Assembly: GCA_030386875.1 (NCBI GenBank)
Contig: CM059572.1
Coordinates: forward strand, 39,801,732-39,865,731
DNA length: 64,000 nt
Source of the DNA: Morinoia aosen
Lineage: Eukaryota; Arthropoda; Malacostraca; Amphipoda; Talitridae
Direction of reading: 5' to 3'
Shown piece by piece: positions 10,301 through 19,300 of this stretch. Below the pieces are notes generated by a model. It saw only the letters and a list, made by a program, of their open reading frames with translations. It searched no databases and had not been told where the DNA came from. The position numbers and the translations under genes are program-made. Within the stretch, counting starts at the first letter, position 1. Every line of letters begins with the position of its first letter.

Positions 10301-12061
10301 TAAATGTGTTCTTTTAAAATATATATAATCATTTCAGACAAAAAGTGCATAGAAGAAAACTTTTTTATTATGATTAAATCATTTATGTTGTGGCACCGAA
10401 AGGTGGGAAATCGATTACTGTCCTTTCCTTCAGATTTACCAAATAATCTGAAATAAAATATCAAAATTAACTTTTTTGCCCCTCTGAACCCTTTATATTT
10501 ATCTTTTCAACATTAACATAACTTCAGATTAAATCTAGCATCTTGAGTCTTGACTGTATCATCAATAATTTTAAAATCAAATTTACTAACAAAGAATGTT
10601 TTAATACAATGAAGAGTTTGACTTCTCAATTTCTCAATGTAACTGCACTTATAGCCAATATGTACAATTCAAAGCCTTCATTGCCATAACACTACTCAAA
10701 AGTTTAGCTTTTGCAGTACTTTTCTCCCTCTCAAAAATTGCCCCTTCACAACCCCAGTAGACTGGAGGTATAAATCTTGGAGGTGTAGGGCCTGAGTGGG
10801 ACTGCAAGAGGTGGAAGAAAGAGATTGAGAGGCAAACAAAAGAGTATGGATTGAATAAGTGGAGGCTTAGCATGATGCGGAAGCCTACACTTGACTGGTA
10901 TATGAAAAAAGAAGCACCTAAGTTTGAGATGTTCTATGATGGTAGTTTTGGAAGTCAACTCTTGTTTGCTGTGAGATGTAAGTCATTGAGTGTGAACAGA
11001 CGTACATGGAGGTGGAATGAGAATAATAACAGATTATGTCGGCAGTGTATTAGAGGAGTGGAGGAAACAATTGAGCATTTTGTGCTGGAATGTAGTAAGT
11101 CTGAGCAAGAGAGAAAATTTTATGAATGTGATGCTTAAGCAGTATGGAGAGAATGAGTGGTATGCCAGATGTGCTGAAGATGATTGCGGTGTGAGCTGTC
11201 TTGCTGGATTGGATCAGGAGTGTAATTTGAGTATCATTGAAGCTATGAAAATGTTTCTTGTGCGTGCCTGGAGTAAGAGACAGTGACTGGAATGAGCCAG
11301 TCAGGTTGAATGGTCAGTAATGACCCAATATGCCTGAGGATGGTGTTTTGACACACTGGCTATCCCAGTGATGCCATCCAATGGCAGCTTGTGAAAAGGA
11401 TTGGTAGATCCTGAGTAGTTTAGTGGACAAGTCTGGTACCAGGCGCTGAACTCTTTGTGTGAAAATTGTGGAGGGAATTGTAGGCCGTTACAAAGGCCCC
11501 AATGCTGTTGGCCCTCAATTTCAAGTTCAATTTCAAGTTCAGACAACAATATAGCAATTCCATTTTCAAACTTTTTTAAAATATGTTAGCTGTTTCAACA
11601 TAATATTTTCATGTTAACAGATGTTTGCAACTTGTAACTTAACACATCCTGCTCTATTGACATTTTAGCAATGTTAAAATGTGTAACTAGACAATTGTGT
11701 GAAGTATTCTCTCACGTAAACTCAATATTCAGTGCAGTTGCTGAGCAAGAAACGTGTTCTTATTATTTTCAAAAATAATACTCCGCCTATAAATACTATC
11801 AAAACACAAATTTATTTTCAACAATCTAAGTTAACATAGACGAAGTCGAAAGTACACGTCTAATCAAACGTAAAAAACATTGTTTTCAAATCGATCACTT
11901 CATCGCAAAGCCCAATTACAAAAAACTGAATGAGTTAAAAAATTTTTTTCAACACATTATACATTACCGAATTTAACACCGTTGCAAAACAAGAAATTCC
12001 ACACATATGTAATTTAAATTTAATTAAACATGCCTTGATTCTGCCCATCGTCGTCATCCAT
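1276..12061 (-). CDS. MARCHF6: MARCHF6 (TEB4/Doa10) E3 ubiquitin ligase, 5' portion, 6 exons
   Basis: ER-membrane RING-CH E3 ligase; the family ubiquitinates misfolded ER proteins and sterol-pathway enzymes for proteasomal decay. Exons on the minus strand in order: 12034-12061, 6946-7116, 3833-3914, 2801-2935, 2357-2492, 1276-1363. Phases join cleanly (1, 1, 2, 2, 0, 1) for 640 coding bases, about 213 residues. The product starts MDDDDGQNQ, then a C4HC3 RING-CH finger (CRVC, CIC, FIHQDC, CELC), then [15 protein letters not shown], a first membrane segment ([17 protein letters not shown]), a second ([17 protein letters not shown]) and [14 protein letters not shown], all typical of MARCHF6 N-termini. 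The family has about 900 residues, so most of the protein lies beyond base 1. No exon for the next conserved block (the one containing ELTWER in vertebrate homologues, from memory) was found in 1-1275. The start was chosen because exon 1 gives an N-terminus of family length. Confidence 0.93.
1686..1906. mobile_element. TTAA-flanked MITE, piggyBac-like ends
   Basis: TTAA at 1682-1685 and 1907-1910. Left end CCCTTAAACGTCCGAAT, right end (complement) CACTTTAGCGCCCGAAT. TTAA target and CCC-type terminus match piggyBac-family non-autonomous elements. 221 bp, non-coding, in MARCHF6 intron 5. Confidence 0.6.
2357..2492 (-). CDS. MARCHF6: MARCHF6 exon 5 (second membrane segment)
   Basis: 136 bp, donor GTGAGA, phase 0 end. 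Reads [11 protein letters not shown], then the hydrophobic [17 protein letters not shown] and [15 protein letters not shown], a hallmark of the family. An open frame on the opposite strand here (2300-2575) is only its shadow. Confidence 0.93.
2801..2935 (-). CDS. MARCHF6: MARCHF6 exon 4 (first membrane segment)
   Basis: 135 bp, phase 2 to phase 2, donor GTGAGT. Codes for [17 protein letters not shown] and [19 protein letters not shown], matching the first transmembrane block of MARCHF6 proteins. Confidence 0.93.
2936..3832. other. MARCHF6 intron 3, nothing recognised
   Basis: AT-rich intronic DNA between exons 3 and 4 with no ORF or repeat I can support. Confidence 0.6.
3833..3914 (-). CDS. 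MARCHF6: MARCHF6 exon 3
   Basis: Acceptor tttgtgcag, donor GTACGC; 82 bp from phase 1 to phase 2. Reads [17 protein letters not shown], the conserved linker between the RING-CH finger and the first membrane span. Confidence 0.92.
4770..5622. mobile_element. TTAA-flanked inverted-repeat element with internal hairpin arms
   Basis: TTAA at 4766-4769 and 5623-5626. The terminal inverted repeat is GGAGAGCGTCCCCC, perfect at both ends. Inside, bases around 5130-5235 and 5360-5455 form a second, diverged inverted pair (for example caacttctcctcctacag against ctgtaggaggagaagat). A 13-C run lies at 5451-5463. 853 bp, non-coding, in MARCHF6 intron 2. Confidence 0.7.
6021..6240. mobile_element. TTAA-flanked MITE
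   Basis: TTAA at 6017-6020 and 6241-6244. Left end CACGTTAACTGGGATGGG, right end (complement) CACATTCCCTGCGAAGGG. 220 bp, non-coding, in MARCHF6 intron 2. Its right end resembles the first 25 bases of the window. Confidence 0.6.
6946..7116 (-). CDS. MARCHF6: MARCHF6 exon 2 (RING-CH finger)
   Basis: Acceptor tttctttctttcag, donor GTACGT. Codes for the whole C4HC3 RING-CH domain, the E2-binding catalytic module: cysteine pairs CRVC and CIC, His-Cys in FIHQDC, the conserved Trp in LVQWL, and the final pair CELC. Phase 1 at both ends, 171 bp. Confidence 0.95.
7376..9276 (-). mobile_element. hAT-like DNA transposon in MARCHF6 intron 1
   Basis: Perfect 16-bp terminal inverted repeats CAGGGTGCGTACAGGC at 7376-7391 and its complement at 9261-9276. 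The flanks repeat TTTAAG (7370-7375, 9277-9282), a 6-bp match; hAT elements usually make 8 bp. Subterminal motifs such as attccactacttt and tcatgacttt recur near both ends. One intact ORF inside. Confidence 0.85.
7628..8830 (-). CDS. hAT-family transposon protein, 400 aa, no recognisable catalytic core
   Basis: Uninterrupted 400-codon ORF from ATG at 8830. Residues ~32-60 form a BED-like zinc finger (C-x2-C, then H-x5-H in SHAKGTKH). Residues ~238-258 ([19 protein letters not shown]) are the hAT C-terminal dimerisation signature. Residues ~300-390 are Lys/Glu-rich and likely coiled coil. Complete hAT transposases are usually 600 or more residues with a DDE core between these parts; that core is not recognisable here, so the protein probably cannot transpose on its own. 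It may still bind element ends or dimerise. Alternatives are an internally deleted element or a distinct short lineage. Confidence 0.8.
   Translation of the reverse strand: MPGSCSFNNLWLRDKDFQQWIAPHPKLKTMAVCTACESEFDIANNGIAAVRSHAKGTKHAKNVKAQTTRLANQLANDKTIYLQNSKIDPGFVAASILKDQMAAKKVNERLAFSFRDDVKNFLVAVIKKIVEKSPLKFGLARNMGWLVPSVFVDRTKREKTKSMLKNCLQLLSDAKRLPQGDIDEVMSQFSEFFDEAQRKISTCNSFQQDTDWLDVFWSSQLATSSLKKLWLVVKMLLVLSHGQASVERGFSVSKQLMEVNMGENTIVAQRVVMDHIKHVGGISKVDISKKLLFSASQGRQRYQHYLDQKKEEAEKQKKGEKRKRELDEVENLKTKRKRMEESLQALVEDAHSFARKAEDKNDLRLLAKSNALRKSAKDKQEQLKGLNAEINDKLNALANA
9350..10451. repeat. ~1.1-kb nested imperfect palindrome / foldback element
   Basis: Outer arms pair at 9361-9378 (GGTAAATCTGAAGGAAAG) and 10423-10440, then 9437-9475 with 10331-10365, and 9801-9822 with 10269-10290. 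Inner arms pair almost continuously from 9910 to 10180, sharing GGTTGGGTCGTGAGGGATAG. A third, direct copy of the 10331 block sits at 9641-9685, so the left arm carries extra inverted material. No ORF of note. Lies in MARCHF6 intron 1. Confidence 0.8.
10023..10046. repeat. Perfect 24-bp GC-rich palindrome at hairpin tip
   Basis: CCAAGATGGCGG followed directly by its exact complement, in an otherwise AT-rich intron. Each half contains AAGATGGCGG, the core of the YY1/Pho-type consensus (established motif; binding here is not shown). Confidence 0.9.
10758..11545 (+). pseudogene. 5'-truncated, frameshifted LINE 3' end
   Basis: Plus-strand remnant coding for the C-terminal part of a non-LTR retrotransposon ORF2: a zinc-finger-like C-x2-C-x9-H-x4-C ([20 protein letters not shown]) around 11035-11095. 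The frame stops at 11138 and similar sequence continues in another frame to 11286. The 3' end near 11545 is a short tandem repeat (caatttcaagtt units), a common LINE terminus. Not functional. Confidence 0.65.
12034..12061 (-). CDS. MARCHF6: MARCHF6 exon 1 (start codon)
   Basis: ATG followed by nine acidic/polar codons and one extra base (phase 1). The exon ends CAAG and the intron begins GCATGT, so this is a GC-AG intron if the exon is right. Joining to the exon at 7116 creates an Asp codon and the family sequence DICRVCRS. Confidence 0.75.
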
Positions 12062-12592
12062 TTTGCTAGCAACTGAGCAAGGTCACAGACTCACAGCACT
12101 AACAGCTAAAACACCGACACAACGGACGACCTATTCATCTAAAAATTTCATTCGAACGTTAAAATACGAAACAACACAGAATTAAATGTAAATGAAATAC
12201 TATGCAAACTATATTCATCTATTCCCATATTTGCTGTTCATTGGGATTTTATTACTAATAACTACTTGAAACCTAAAAGGAAAATTTTTCCATCAGGATT
12301 TCTAGTTAATATACCATATACATCCCATTATTAAATGACTTAGTCATATAAGAGGTTGGGTTAAAGAAGAACGTTGAGAATAATGATCATTTCATAAACT
12401 ATCATTCTAATTATTTATGAAATTACTAATAATCGTTATCTTACGGCAACATTTTTCAATAAAACATTGAGACAACGTGTACCTTCAAGCCCTTCGTGAG
12501 TTCTTTCTAATGTATCAAATATTCGAATAATAACAGTATAGGGACTTGCTTTAAATTCTCACATAAGCTCTCATGACCTTACACCTGAGGAA
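12062..12592. other. Region upstream of MARCHF6, between the start codon and the gypsy LTR
   Basis: About 530 bp, AT-rich. It must contain or adjoin the MARCHF6 promoter and 5' UTR (inference from position). No TATA box or initiator can be assigned with confidence. Ends at the gypsy target duplication GGAA. Confidence 0.5.
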
Positions 12593-12935
12593 TGTAGCAT
12601 ACCGCTACATAAGCGTATAAATTAAATTTGCCATTCATACTTAAATAAATTAATTATTAGCATTAAAAATCTTACTCTAATTTATTATTAATTATTTTCT
12701 ACTTTTAATTCGTAATCATTGAAGTTTAAATGTGTAAAGGCATGAAATAATAAAAATAACACTTGACATTTTTCGAGAGAGAAGCCCTCTGGTGGCAACA
12801 CTGCGCAGTTGCGCGTCCTTTCTTTCAAACGGCACTCTTACTCTGGCGTTCTACCTTAGCGGTGTTACAGCAAAATTCTCGTGAGTTTAAAAGTGTTAGA
12901 AAATTATCGTGTTCTTTTTCGTCGTGTTCAGTGAG

Positions 12936-12944
12936 TATAAATAG
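12936..12944 (+). promoter_or_regulatory. Likely LTR TATA box
   Basis: TATAAATAG, a full consensus TATA box, about 345 bp into the LTR; the same site in the 3' LTR is at 20018-20026. A start ~30 bp downstream would give a U3 of only ~375 bp. Confidence 0.55.
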
Positions 12945-14579
12945 TGACAGTGCTGGTGTTGGGATACGTAGTTATGCGTAGGAATGGTGATGTAGCATGT
13001 TTTCATTCAGTGCTTTGTTTGTCTTTTCTCAACGTGACTTAGCGAAAGATATTGCGCCAGATGTGCATTGCATTTCCGTGTCATGATTTTATTAACGAAG
13101 CATAATCACGCTCGTTCCTTTTTTTCTTTTCGATAATCTACTAATCTACGATAATCTCTGCATTGGAATTAGCGCGGCGAAATTTGCCGGCGTTCGTTCG
13201 ATAGCGTCTTTGTGTAATGGCGGAACCTCACACCGCCGTCTCTTGTCACTACTCTGTGATTATAAATACTATAGGCATGTGTATAGTAGCATTTATTCTT
13301 TTTTTACAAACCGACTGGCAGTAGTTTAAATTATGAAAAGTATTCATGTCTATGCTTGCTAAGTTTTGGAATTTCATTTCTTAATTCCATATCCTTGCAA
13401 ACTTTTACGTAAACGCCTTTATTTCAATAGAGAAACATTTCAATGAAATTTAATTTAACTCATCGCATTCTGGTGATAAAGACACCCAACCTTCTGCCTA
13501 TCTTAAGTGTGTGCAAATTGCTGGTGGCTCTGGCTGATGCCGACGCGTATAGTCGCCGGCTAAATCGCCACGCGTAACTTCGTGCTTTCGTGTTTTCTTT
13601 CTTCGCGTATTTTCCGCCTGTGAAATCAACGTTTAGGTTTCCCCTTCCTTTTATCATTGGGGATATATATTATTCCTTAATTCCTTTATTATTGCAAATG
13701 TTATCTACCAGGATTTTTTAGTAGGATTTAGATGCTCGAATTTTAGGATTTTTATGTTTTTCTTACTGCTTTTCAAAAGTGCAGTCACGTGATATTTTCA
13801 CCATTTTCCGTAGATCTCGTGTTTACTTGCCCGTAGTCTCTGTAAGGAATCACGACCCTTATTCTTGGAAATTCTTAAACCTAATACTCAGAATTTAAAG
13901 CCAGAGGCATTAGTGATTAAACAATTTATTTCTTGAGTAAAATCTGTCAACCAAAAGTCTGTCCTATCACGTTTGAGTTGCCAAAAGAGAGAATCCCAAA
14001 GTAGCCGGAGTCAGACCTGTAGGAGTTTTTCGGATTTCTCCGTGTGGGAAGAGTTGTCATTATAATTTGGATTGTCAGTGGTGGAATGTCTTGATGTCTC
14101 TCCTGGAATGTTTCATCCAGCATCTTGGACTCCTGTGCAGGACCTCTACATCATCGCCATACACGCAACACTCACAAAATTGAATCTCCCTGGATTTTTA
14201 TTTTTTTTCTGAGTGCCATGTTAATTGCTATTCTCACATAAGCAGTGACTAAACTTGCTACTACTAATCTGAGCAAGTAATTCAACTTGCTCCTGCTAAT
14301 GTGCCGACTTGATTCTGCTCACCTGAGCCTGATTTAACTTGCTCACTCACACCCCACCTTATTTTGGAGTCATTAGTTCTACCTGAACTAATTCACTGAC
14401 CTGCGCTCAATCATCTCAAATTGCCAAAACTCAAATTCCCAAATACAACTCACTCACCCTGCTCACTCCATCGCGTGCCGGCCTTCGTCAACGCCAGCCT
14501 GGTCCTCCGGCGAGGATTGCCCACCTAGACAAGCCCTCCGAGATCAAGATCCAAGCCAGTTCTCCTGGTTTCCTCTTCC

Positions 14580-14585
14580 AATAAA
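14580..14585 (+). terminator. LTR poly(A) signal AATAAA
   Basis: AATAAA about 160 bp before the LTR end; the 3' LTR copy at 21662-21667 would end the genomic RNA. With the TATA box this implies an R region of ~1.6 kb. Confidence 0.5.
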
Positions 14586-14744
14586 CTCCACCTAAAAACG
14601 AGCTGAGTCCATAACCGCTTTTCATTATCCCTCTCATAATTTTTCCCTTACGCTTCGAGAATTGATCGAGTTGTTCTTGCCGTAAAAAAAAAAAAAAATT
14701 AATATTTTACATTCAAACCAACCAACGGCGAGAAAACCCGACAC

Positions 14745-14762
14745 TGGTGCATCGGCCGGGAA
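14745..14762 (+). promoter_or_regulatory. Primer-binding site, tRNA-Gly(GCC)
   Basis: TGGTGCATCGGCCGGGAA begins one base after the 5' LTR. It is the exact complement of CCA plus the 3' end of animal tRNA-Gly(GCC) as I know it (TTCCCGGCCGATGCA), an 18/18 match. Confidence 0.85.
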
Positions 14763-15320
14763 TTCTTGAAAATAAAAACTCAACTCGAAGTGTTTGAGAG
14801 ATTGTGAGAGGATAATGTTGGCGTATCATTGTAGTGATAAATTTTCCCATGTCGTAGAAATTTGAGAGATTCCTGTGGATTTTGACCGTGCTAATTGTTC
14901 TCTGAGCAGCTCTAACAAAATTTTTTTTTTCCAGCAATATCCTGTCCTTGTTTGTTTGTTTCATGTGCCTCAGTAGGTAGGGAAAATATTTTTTCTTATT
15001 TCCGTGCTTACGTGCATTCTGACTACCGTAAAATTCGCGTTTCTATTCTCCATTTTTCCTCCATTTTCTTCAACGTTATTGAATGATTGAGTAGGTAGAA
15101 AAATAATTTTTCTCACCTGCTTTATTTTCGTGCCTACGCAAATTGCCGCATACCGCATAAAAATTTTTTTTTCTCTCGTTTCCAATTTCATATTTCCTTG
15201 CTTCTGTTTCAACGTAACCTGAATGATTGAGTAGGTAAAGAATTAACGCAAACCCTTGCTACCTCATCCCAAGTCTTAGGCACTGATATCATTAATTGCA
15301 TCCCAAAAGTGATCGCTAGC
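14763..15320 (+). other. Gypsy leader between primer site and gag
   Basis: About 560 bp non-coding leader, the expected place for packaging signals. Contains repeated segments like ttgagtaggta (near 14970, 15090 and 15225), suggesting internal tandem copies. Confidence 0.5.
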
Positions 15321-16295
15321 ATGCCTGAATCAGATAATGAAGATCGAGCCCCCACAAATCCCATTAGGCTCCCTTCCTTTATTCCGGAGGACGCTCACAC
15401 CTGGTTCCAGCAGTGTGAAGCAGTATTTAGGTACCATAAAATAAGTAGTGAGATAGACAAATTCTATGCTCTTGTGAGCGCTGCGCCCACAAAACTACTA
15501 AATAACTCTAATGACATCTTAGAAAACCCTCCAGATCATAATCCTTACGGAATCTTGAAAGGCAAAATCTTAGCAAGGCTTCAGATGTCCGATGCGGACA
15601 AATTCCGTAGTCTTGTGGATGCCTCAGCAATTCCATCTGTCTCTGTCTCTTTCTCTCCCTCTTCGCTAGTTAAAGAGCTGCGGAAACTCGCTACGGGTGT
15701 TGCCGTAGCTGAGGGATTTCTGAAGGAAGTTTTCATGACAAAGCTGTCACCTAACGTGCGTCCATTTCTATCGCTAGCAGGCCCCGAGCAAACGCTAGAA
15801 AAATTAGCGGAAGCCGCAGAGACGGTGATCCGAAATATTAATTTGCCACGAGAACCACAAGTTGCTTCCTTGAATGTAGGAGCTACAAATTTTAGCCCGT
15901 CAAATACGGCGCCTAGTCAATCCTCAGCCACAATAGATAAGCTGCAGCAGGACATCGCTGAAATAAAGCAAGCTCTCCAAAATTTTCAAATAGGTCAGAG
16001 TCAAAGTGTGGCTCACATTCAGCAAGGCCCAGGGAGATTCCAAAGCCACCAAAATGCCTACGACTATCCCTCTGACTATCACTCTAACTATCCTCCTCCT
16101 CCTCAACGCTTTGATAGAGGTAGATCTTTTGATAGGTCAAATCAAGACCGCCGTTTCAGGTCGCGCTCTCGTGATGCTAGTAGCAATTTATGCTGGTACC
16201 ACATGAAATTTGGTGACCAAGCTCGCAAATGTGCCTCTAGATACTGTCCTCGTTATACCGAAATGACGTCGGGAAACGCCATCAGCGACGCATAG
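15321..16295 (+). CDS. gag: Gypsy gag (324 aa)
   Basis: Capsid/nucleocapsid precursor that would form the retrotransposon particle in the cytoplasm. Start taken at ATG 15321 (MPESDNEDRAP); the frame opens slightly earlier at a GTG. Residues ~10-150 are the helical capsid-like region (PSFIPEDAHTWFQQCEAVF). An Arg/Ser-rich RNA-binding tract (FRSRSRD) precedes a knuckle CWYHMKFGDQARKC ending in a further Cys, spacing C-x2-H-x9-C-x4-C. Pol overlaps the 3' end in the -1 frame. Intact. Confidence 0.92.
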   Translation: MPESDNEDRAPTNPIRLPSFIPEDAHTWFQQCEAVFRYHKISSEIDKFYALVSAAPTKLLNNSNDILENPPDHNPYGILKGKILARLQMSDADKFRSLVDASAIPSVSVSFSPSSLVKELRKLATGVAVAEGFLKEVFMTKLSPNVRPFLSLAGPEQTLEKLAEAAETVIRNINLPREPQVASLNVGATNFSPSNTAPSQSSATIDKLQQDIAEIKQALQNFQIGQSQSVAHIQQGPGRFQSHQNAYDYPSDYHSNYPPPPQRFDRGRSFDRSNQDRRFRSRSRDASSNLCWYHMKFGDQARKCASRYCPRYTEMTSGNAISDA

Positions 16296-16313
16296 TAGCG
16301 AGTACTGCGTTGC
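16271..16313 (+). promoter_or_regulatory. -1 ribosomal frameshift signal, gag/pol
   Basis: Canonical heptamer G GGA AAC at 16271-16277, in the gag frame as GGA-AAC. A 7-base spacer follows, then an 8-bp stem (GCGACGCA at 16285-16292 with TGCGTTGC at 16306-16313, one G-U) and a 13-base loop. The pol frame is open from 16241, after a stop at 16238, so a -1 slip here enters pol directly. Confidence 0.8.
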
Positions 16314-19300
16314 CTCATTCCCAGACTACTCGCCTCTTGACCATTCACAATCCCGTCACTAAGTATCGATTTTTAATTGACACTGGATCCAGTGTATCAA
16401 TTATCCCAGCCACAGTGAAAGACAAAAACAACCCAATGTTGGCGACATTACGCGCCGCAAACGGCACGCCAATTCCTTGTTACGGTGAAAGAATTTTAGA
16501 GTGCAGTCTGGGATTGAGGCGATCCTTCCTTTTCACCTTCTTAATCGCGGAAGTCCAAGAGCCTATCATTGGCGCGGATTTCCTAGAGAAGTATGGGATT
16601 ATTGTAGACATTAAGAACAGGTGTATTAGGGACGAGGAGACACAGATCTCAATTCCCGCTTGTAGCATAACTAGAGCTAATGTCTTGCATTCCTTCTCAA
16701 TCGCTTTCAAACAAGAGTGCATGTTTGAGCAAGTGCTCGCAGATTACCCTGCACTAACAAATTCTAACTTAGTTTCTACAAACATGCAAACCAGCACAAA
16801 GCACTTCATAGAGACGACGGGACCGCCAGTCTATTCCCGAGCAAGACGATTACCGCCTGATCGATTGGCTTTAGCCAAGAAAGAATTTGCGCGCATGCAG
16901 GAGAATGGCATTATCCGCAGCTCCAAAAGTCCTTGGGCTAGCCCTCTTTTGCTAGTACCCAAGGCTAACGGTGAATTCAGACCGTGCGGGGATTTCCGCA
17001 GGTTGAATGCCGTTACTTTACCTGATCGCTATCCTATTCCCTACTTGCATGATTTCAGTGCAAATTTAGAGGGAGCTCAAATTTTCTCTAAGATAGACCT
17101 ACAGTCTGCCTTTCATCAAATTCCCTTGGATGAGTCTGCGATTCCTAAGACCGCGGTAATCACTCCGTTTGGTCTCTTTGAATTCCTAAAAATGCCTTAC
17201 GGCTTGAGGAACGCTCCTCAGACGTTCCAAAGGCACATGGCTGAAATTTTCTCTGATCTCACTTTCGCTTATGTCTATTTAGACGACATCCTAGTAGCAT
17301 CCACAACCCCGGAGTTGCACAAAGACCATCTTAGGGTCGTTTTTCAAAGATTGTCCGACAATGGACTCCTTGTAAATCCTGCAAAATGTGAGTTCGGAAA
17401 GTCATCACTGATTTACCTAGGTCATGAAATCTCTAGCCTAGGTCTAAAACCTTTGCCTTCCAAAGTAGAAGTGATCAAAAACTTTCCTCTTCCACAGACC
17501 CAGAAGGAACTCAGAAGGTTCCTAGGTTCTGTTAACTTCTACCATCGTTTCATACGCAACTGTGCTCAAACTTTAGCGCCCTTGTCTGACCTCCTCGAAC
17601 CGAAACGAAAAGGAAAATCTATTGAGGTAAAATGGACAGAGGGAGCGCGCAAAGCTTTTGAGGAAATCAAGCACAAGTTAGCTTCCGCGACTGAATTATC
17701 CTACCCTATTGCTAATGCTGATTTTAGCCTCGTCGTTGACGCATCCAGTACCGCCGTAGGTGCTGTGTTGCAGCAACAAGTAGGTACTAATATCTCTCCT
17801 CTTGCTTTCTTTTCCAAAAAGCTGTCGCCCACTGAGCGTGCTTATAGTGCGTTCGGTAGGGAACTTCTTGCTATCTACCTATCTGTGAGACACTTTCGCT
17901 ATGCTCTAGAGGCGAGGGAGTTTGTGATCTACACAGATCACAAACCTTTGACCTCAGCGATCAAAATGCCTTCTGAAAGACATTCCCCTAGGGAAGCTCG
18001 ACACTTGTCGTTTATAAGTCAGTTTACCACTGACATTCGCTTCATCAAAGGTCTCGACAATACTGTCGCTGACTGCCTATCGAGAATCAGCAGTGTCCAA
18101 ACCAGTGGTGAAATCACCTTCGGCAACATTGAAAGAGCGCAGAAGGAGGATCCTGAACTTCAGGACCTTCTCAAACCTTCTAACACTTCCTCTCCAAAAC
18201 TAACCTTGGTTGACGGCGTGTACCGTGATGCCGAGCGACCTTCTCGTTTGTATCTTCCTGCGACGCTCCGCAGAGTAGCTGTCCTCCACTACCATTCCCT
18301 CTCTCATCCAGGTATTAACCGTACATTGCGTTTGATTTCTGATCGTTACGTCTGGCCAGCGATGCGTAAGGAGGTCAAGCAAATTGTGCAAAATTGCCAT
18401 GCGTGTCAGAGTAGTAAAGTGGTGAAACATAATCGTGCAGCGCTGCAGAGTTGTGCATTCACAGGTCACAAGTTTGACTCTGTACACCTAGATTTGGTGG
18501 GTCCCTTGCCCGTATCGCGCGGTTATTCTTATTTGTTGACCATCATCGATAGGTTCACGCGTTGGGTTGAGGCTGTCCCTCTCCCTGATACACAAACTGA
18601 GACTGTAGCGCGCGCGTTTTTGTCAAACTGGATCTCTAGATTTGGGGTTCCCTTAAGTGTCACCCATGACCGGGGATCACAATTCACCTCCAAATTCTGG
18701 AGTGAGCTTAGCACCGCTTTAGGGTGTGCAAATACATCCACTACAGCGTATCATCCGCAGTCGAATGGACTTATTGAGAGAGTCCACAGAGACCTCAAGT
18801 CTGCCTTGCGCTGCCTTAACTGCAGTCACGATTGGACTGATAGACTTCCAGTAGTACTACTTAGCATCCGAAATCTACACAGACAAGATCAGCAGTGCAC
18901 AGCGGCTGAAATGTTGTACGGGAAAACGCTTCGTCTCCCTGGCGACATTGTTGACCCAAAACCTTTGCCTGAATTTTCATCCGTTGACCGTTCCGCTTAT
19001 GTAACCTGTCTAAAAGATTGCATGCGCCAGATCAAGTATGTGGCTCCACGAATGCCTCAGACTCAGGACAAACTGGATTCCGCCCTGCAAGACTGCACAC
19101 ATGTGTATGTCCGCAATGATGCTATAAAACCTACACTCACGCGCCCTAATGATGGCCCATTCAAAGTACTTAAACGCAAGCAAAAATATTTCATCCTCGA
19201 AAGACTCGGTTCACACGATCCTGTGAGCATTGATCGACTAAAAGTCGCATACACTTCTGATCATAGTGTAACTTATAACTCATCCTCCTCTCCGCAGATT

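Larger units (their letters stand above)
12593..14743 (+). repeat. Gypsy 5' LTR (2,151 bp)
   Basis: Begins TGTAGC and ends CCGACA (TG...CA). The first 17 bases can form a small hairpin (TGTAGC / GCTACA). Very long for a gypsy LTR. No convincing ORF inside; short open frames such as 12763-12981 recur identically in the 3' copy. Confidence 0.95.

Noticed and set aside
12763..12981. 72-codon frame repeated at 19845-20063
   Set aside because: Duplicated only because both copies are LTR; spans the TATA region; no family similarity.
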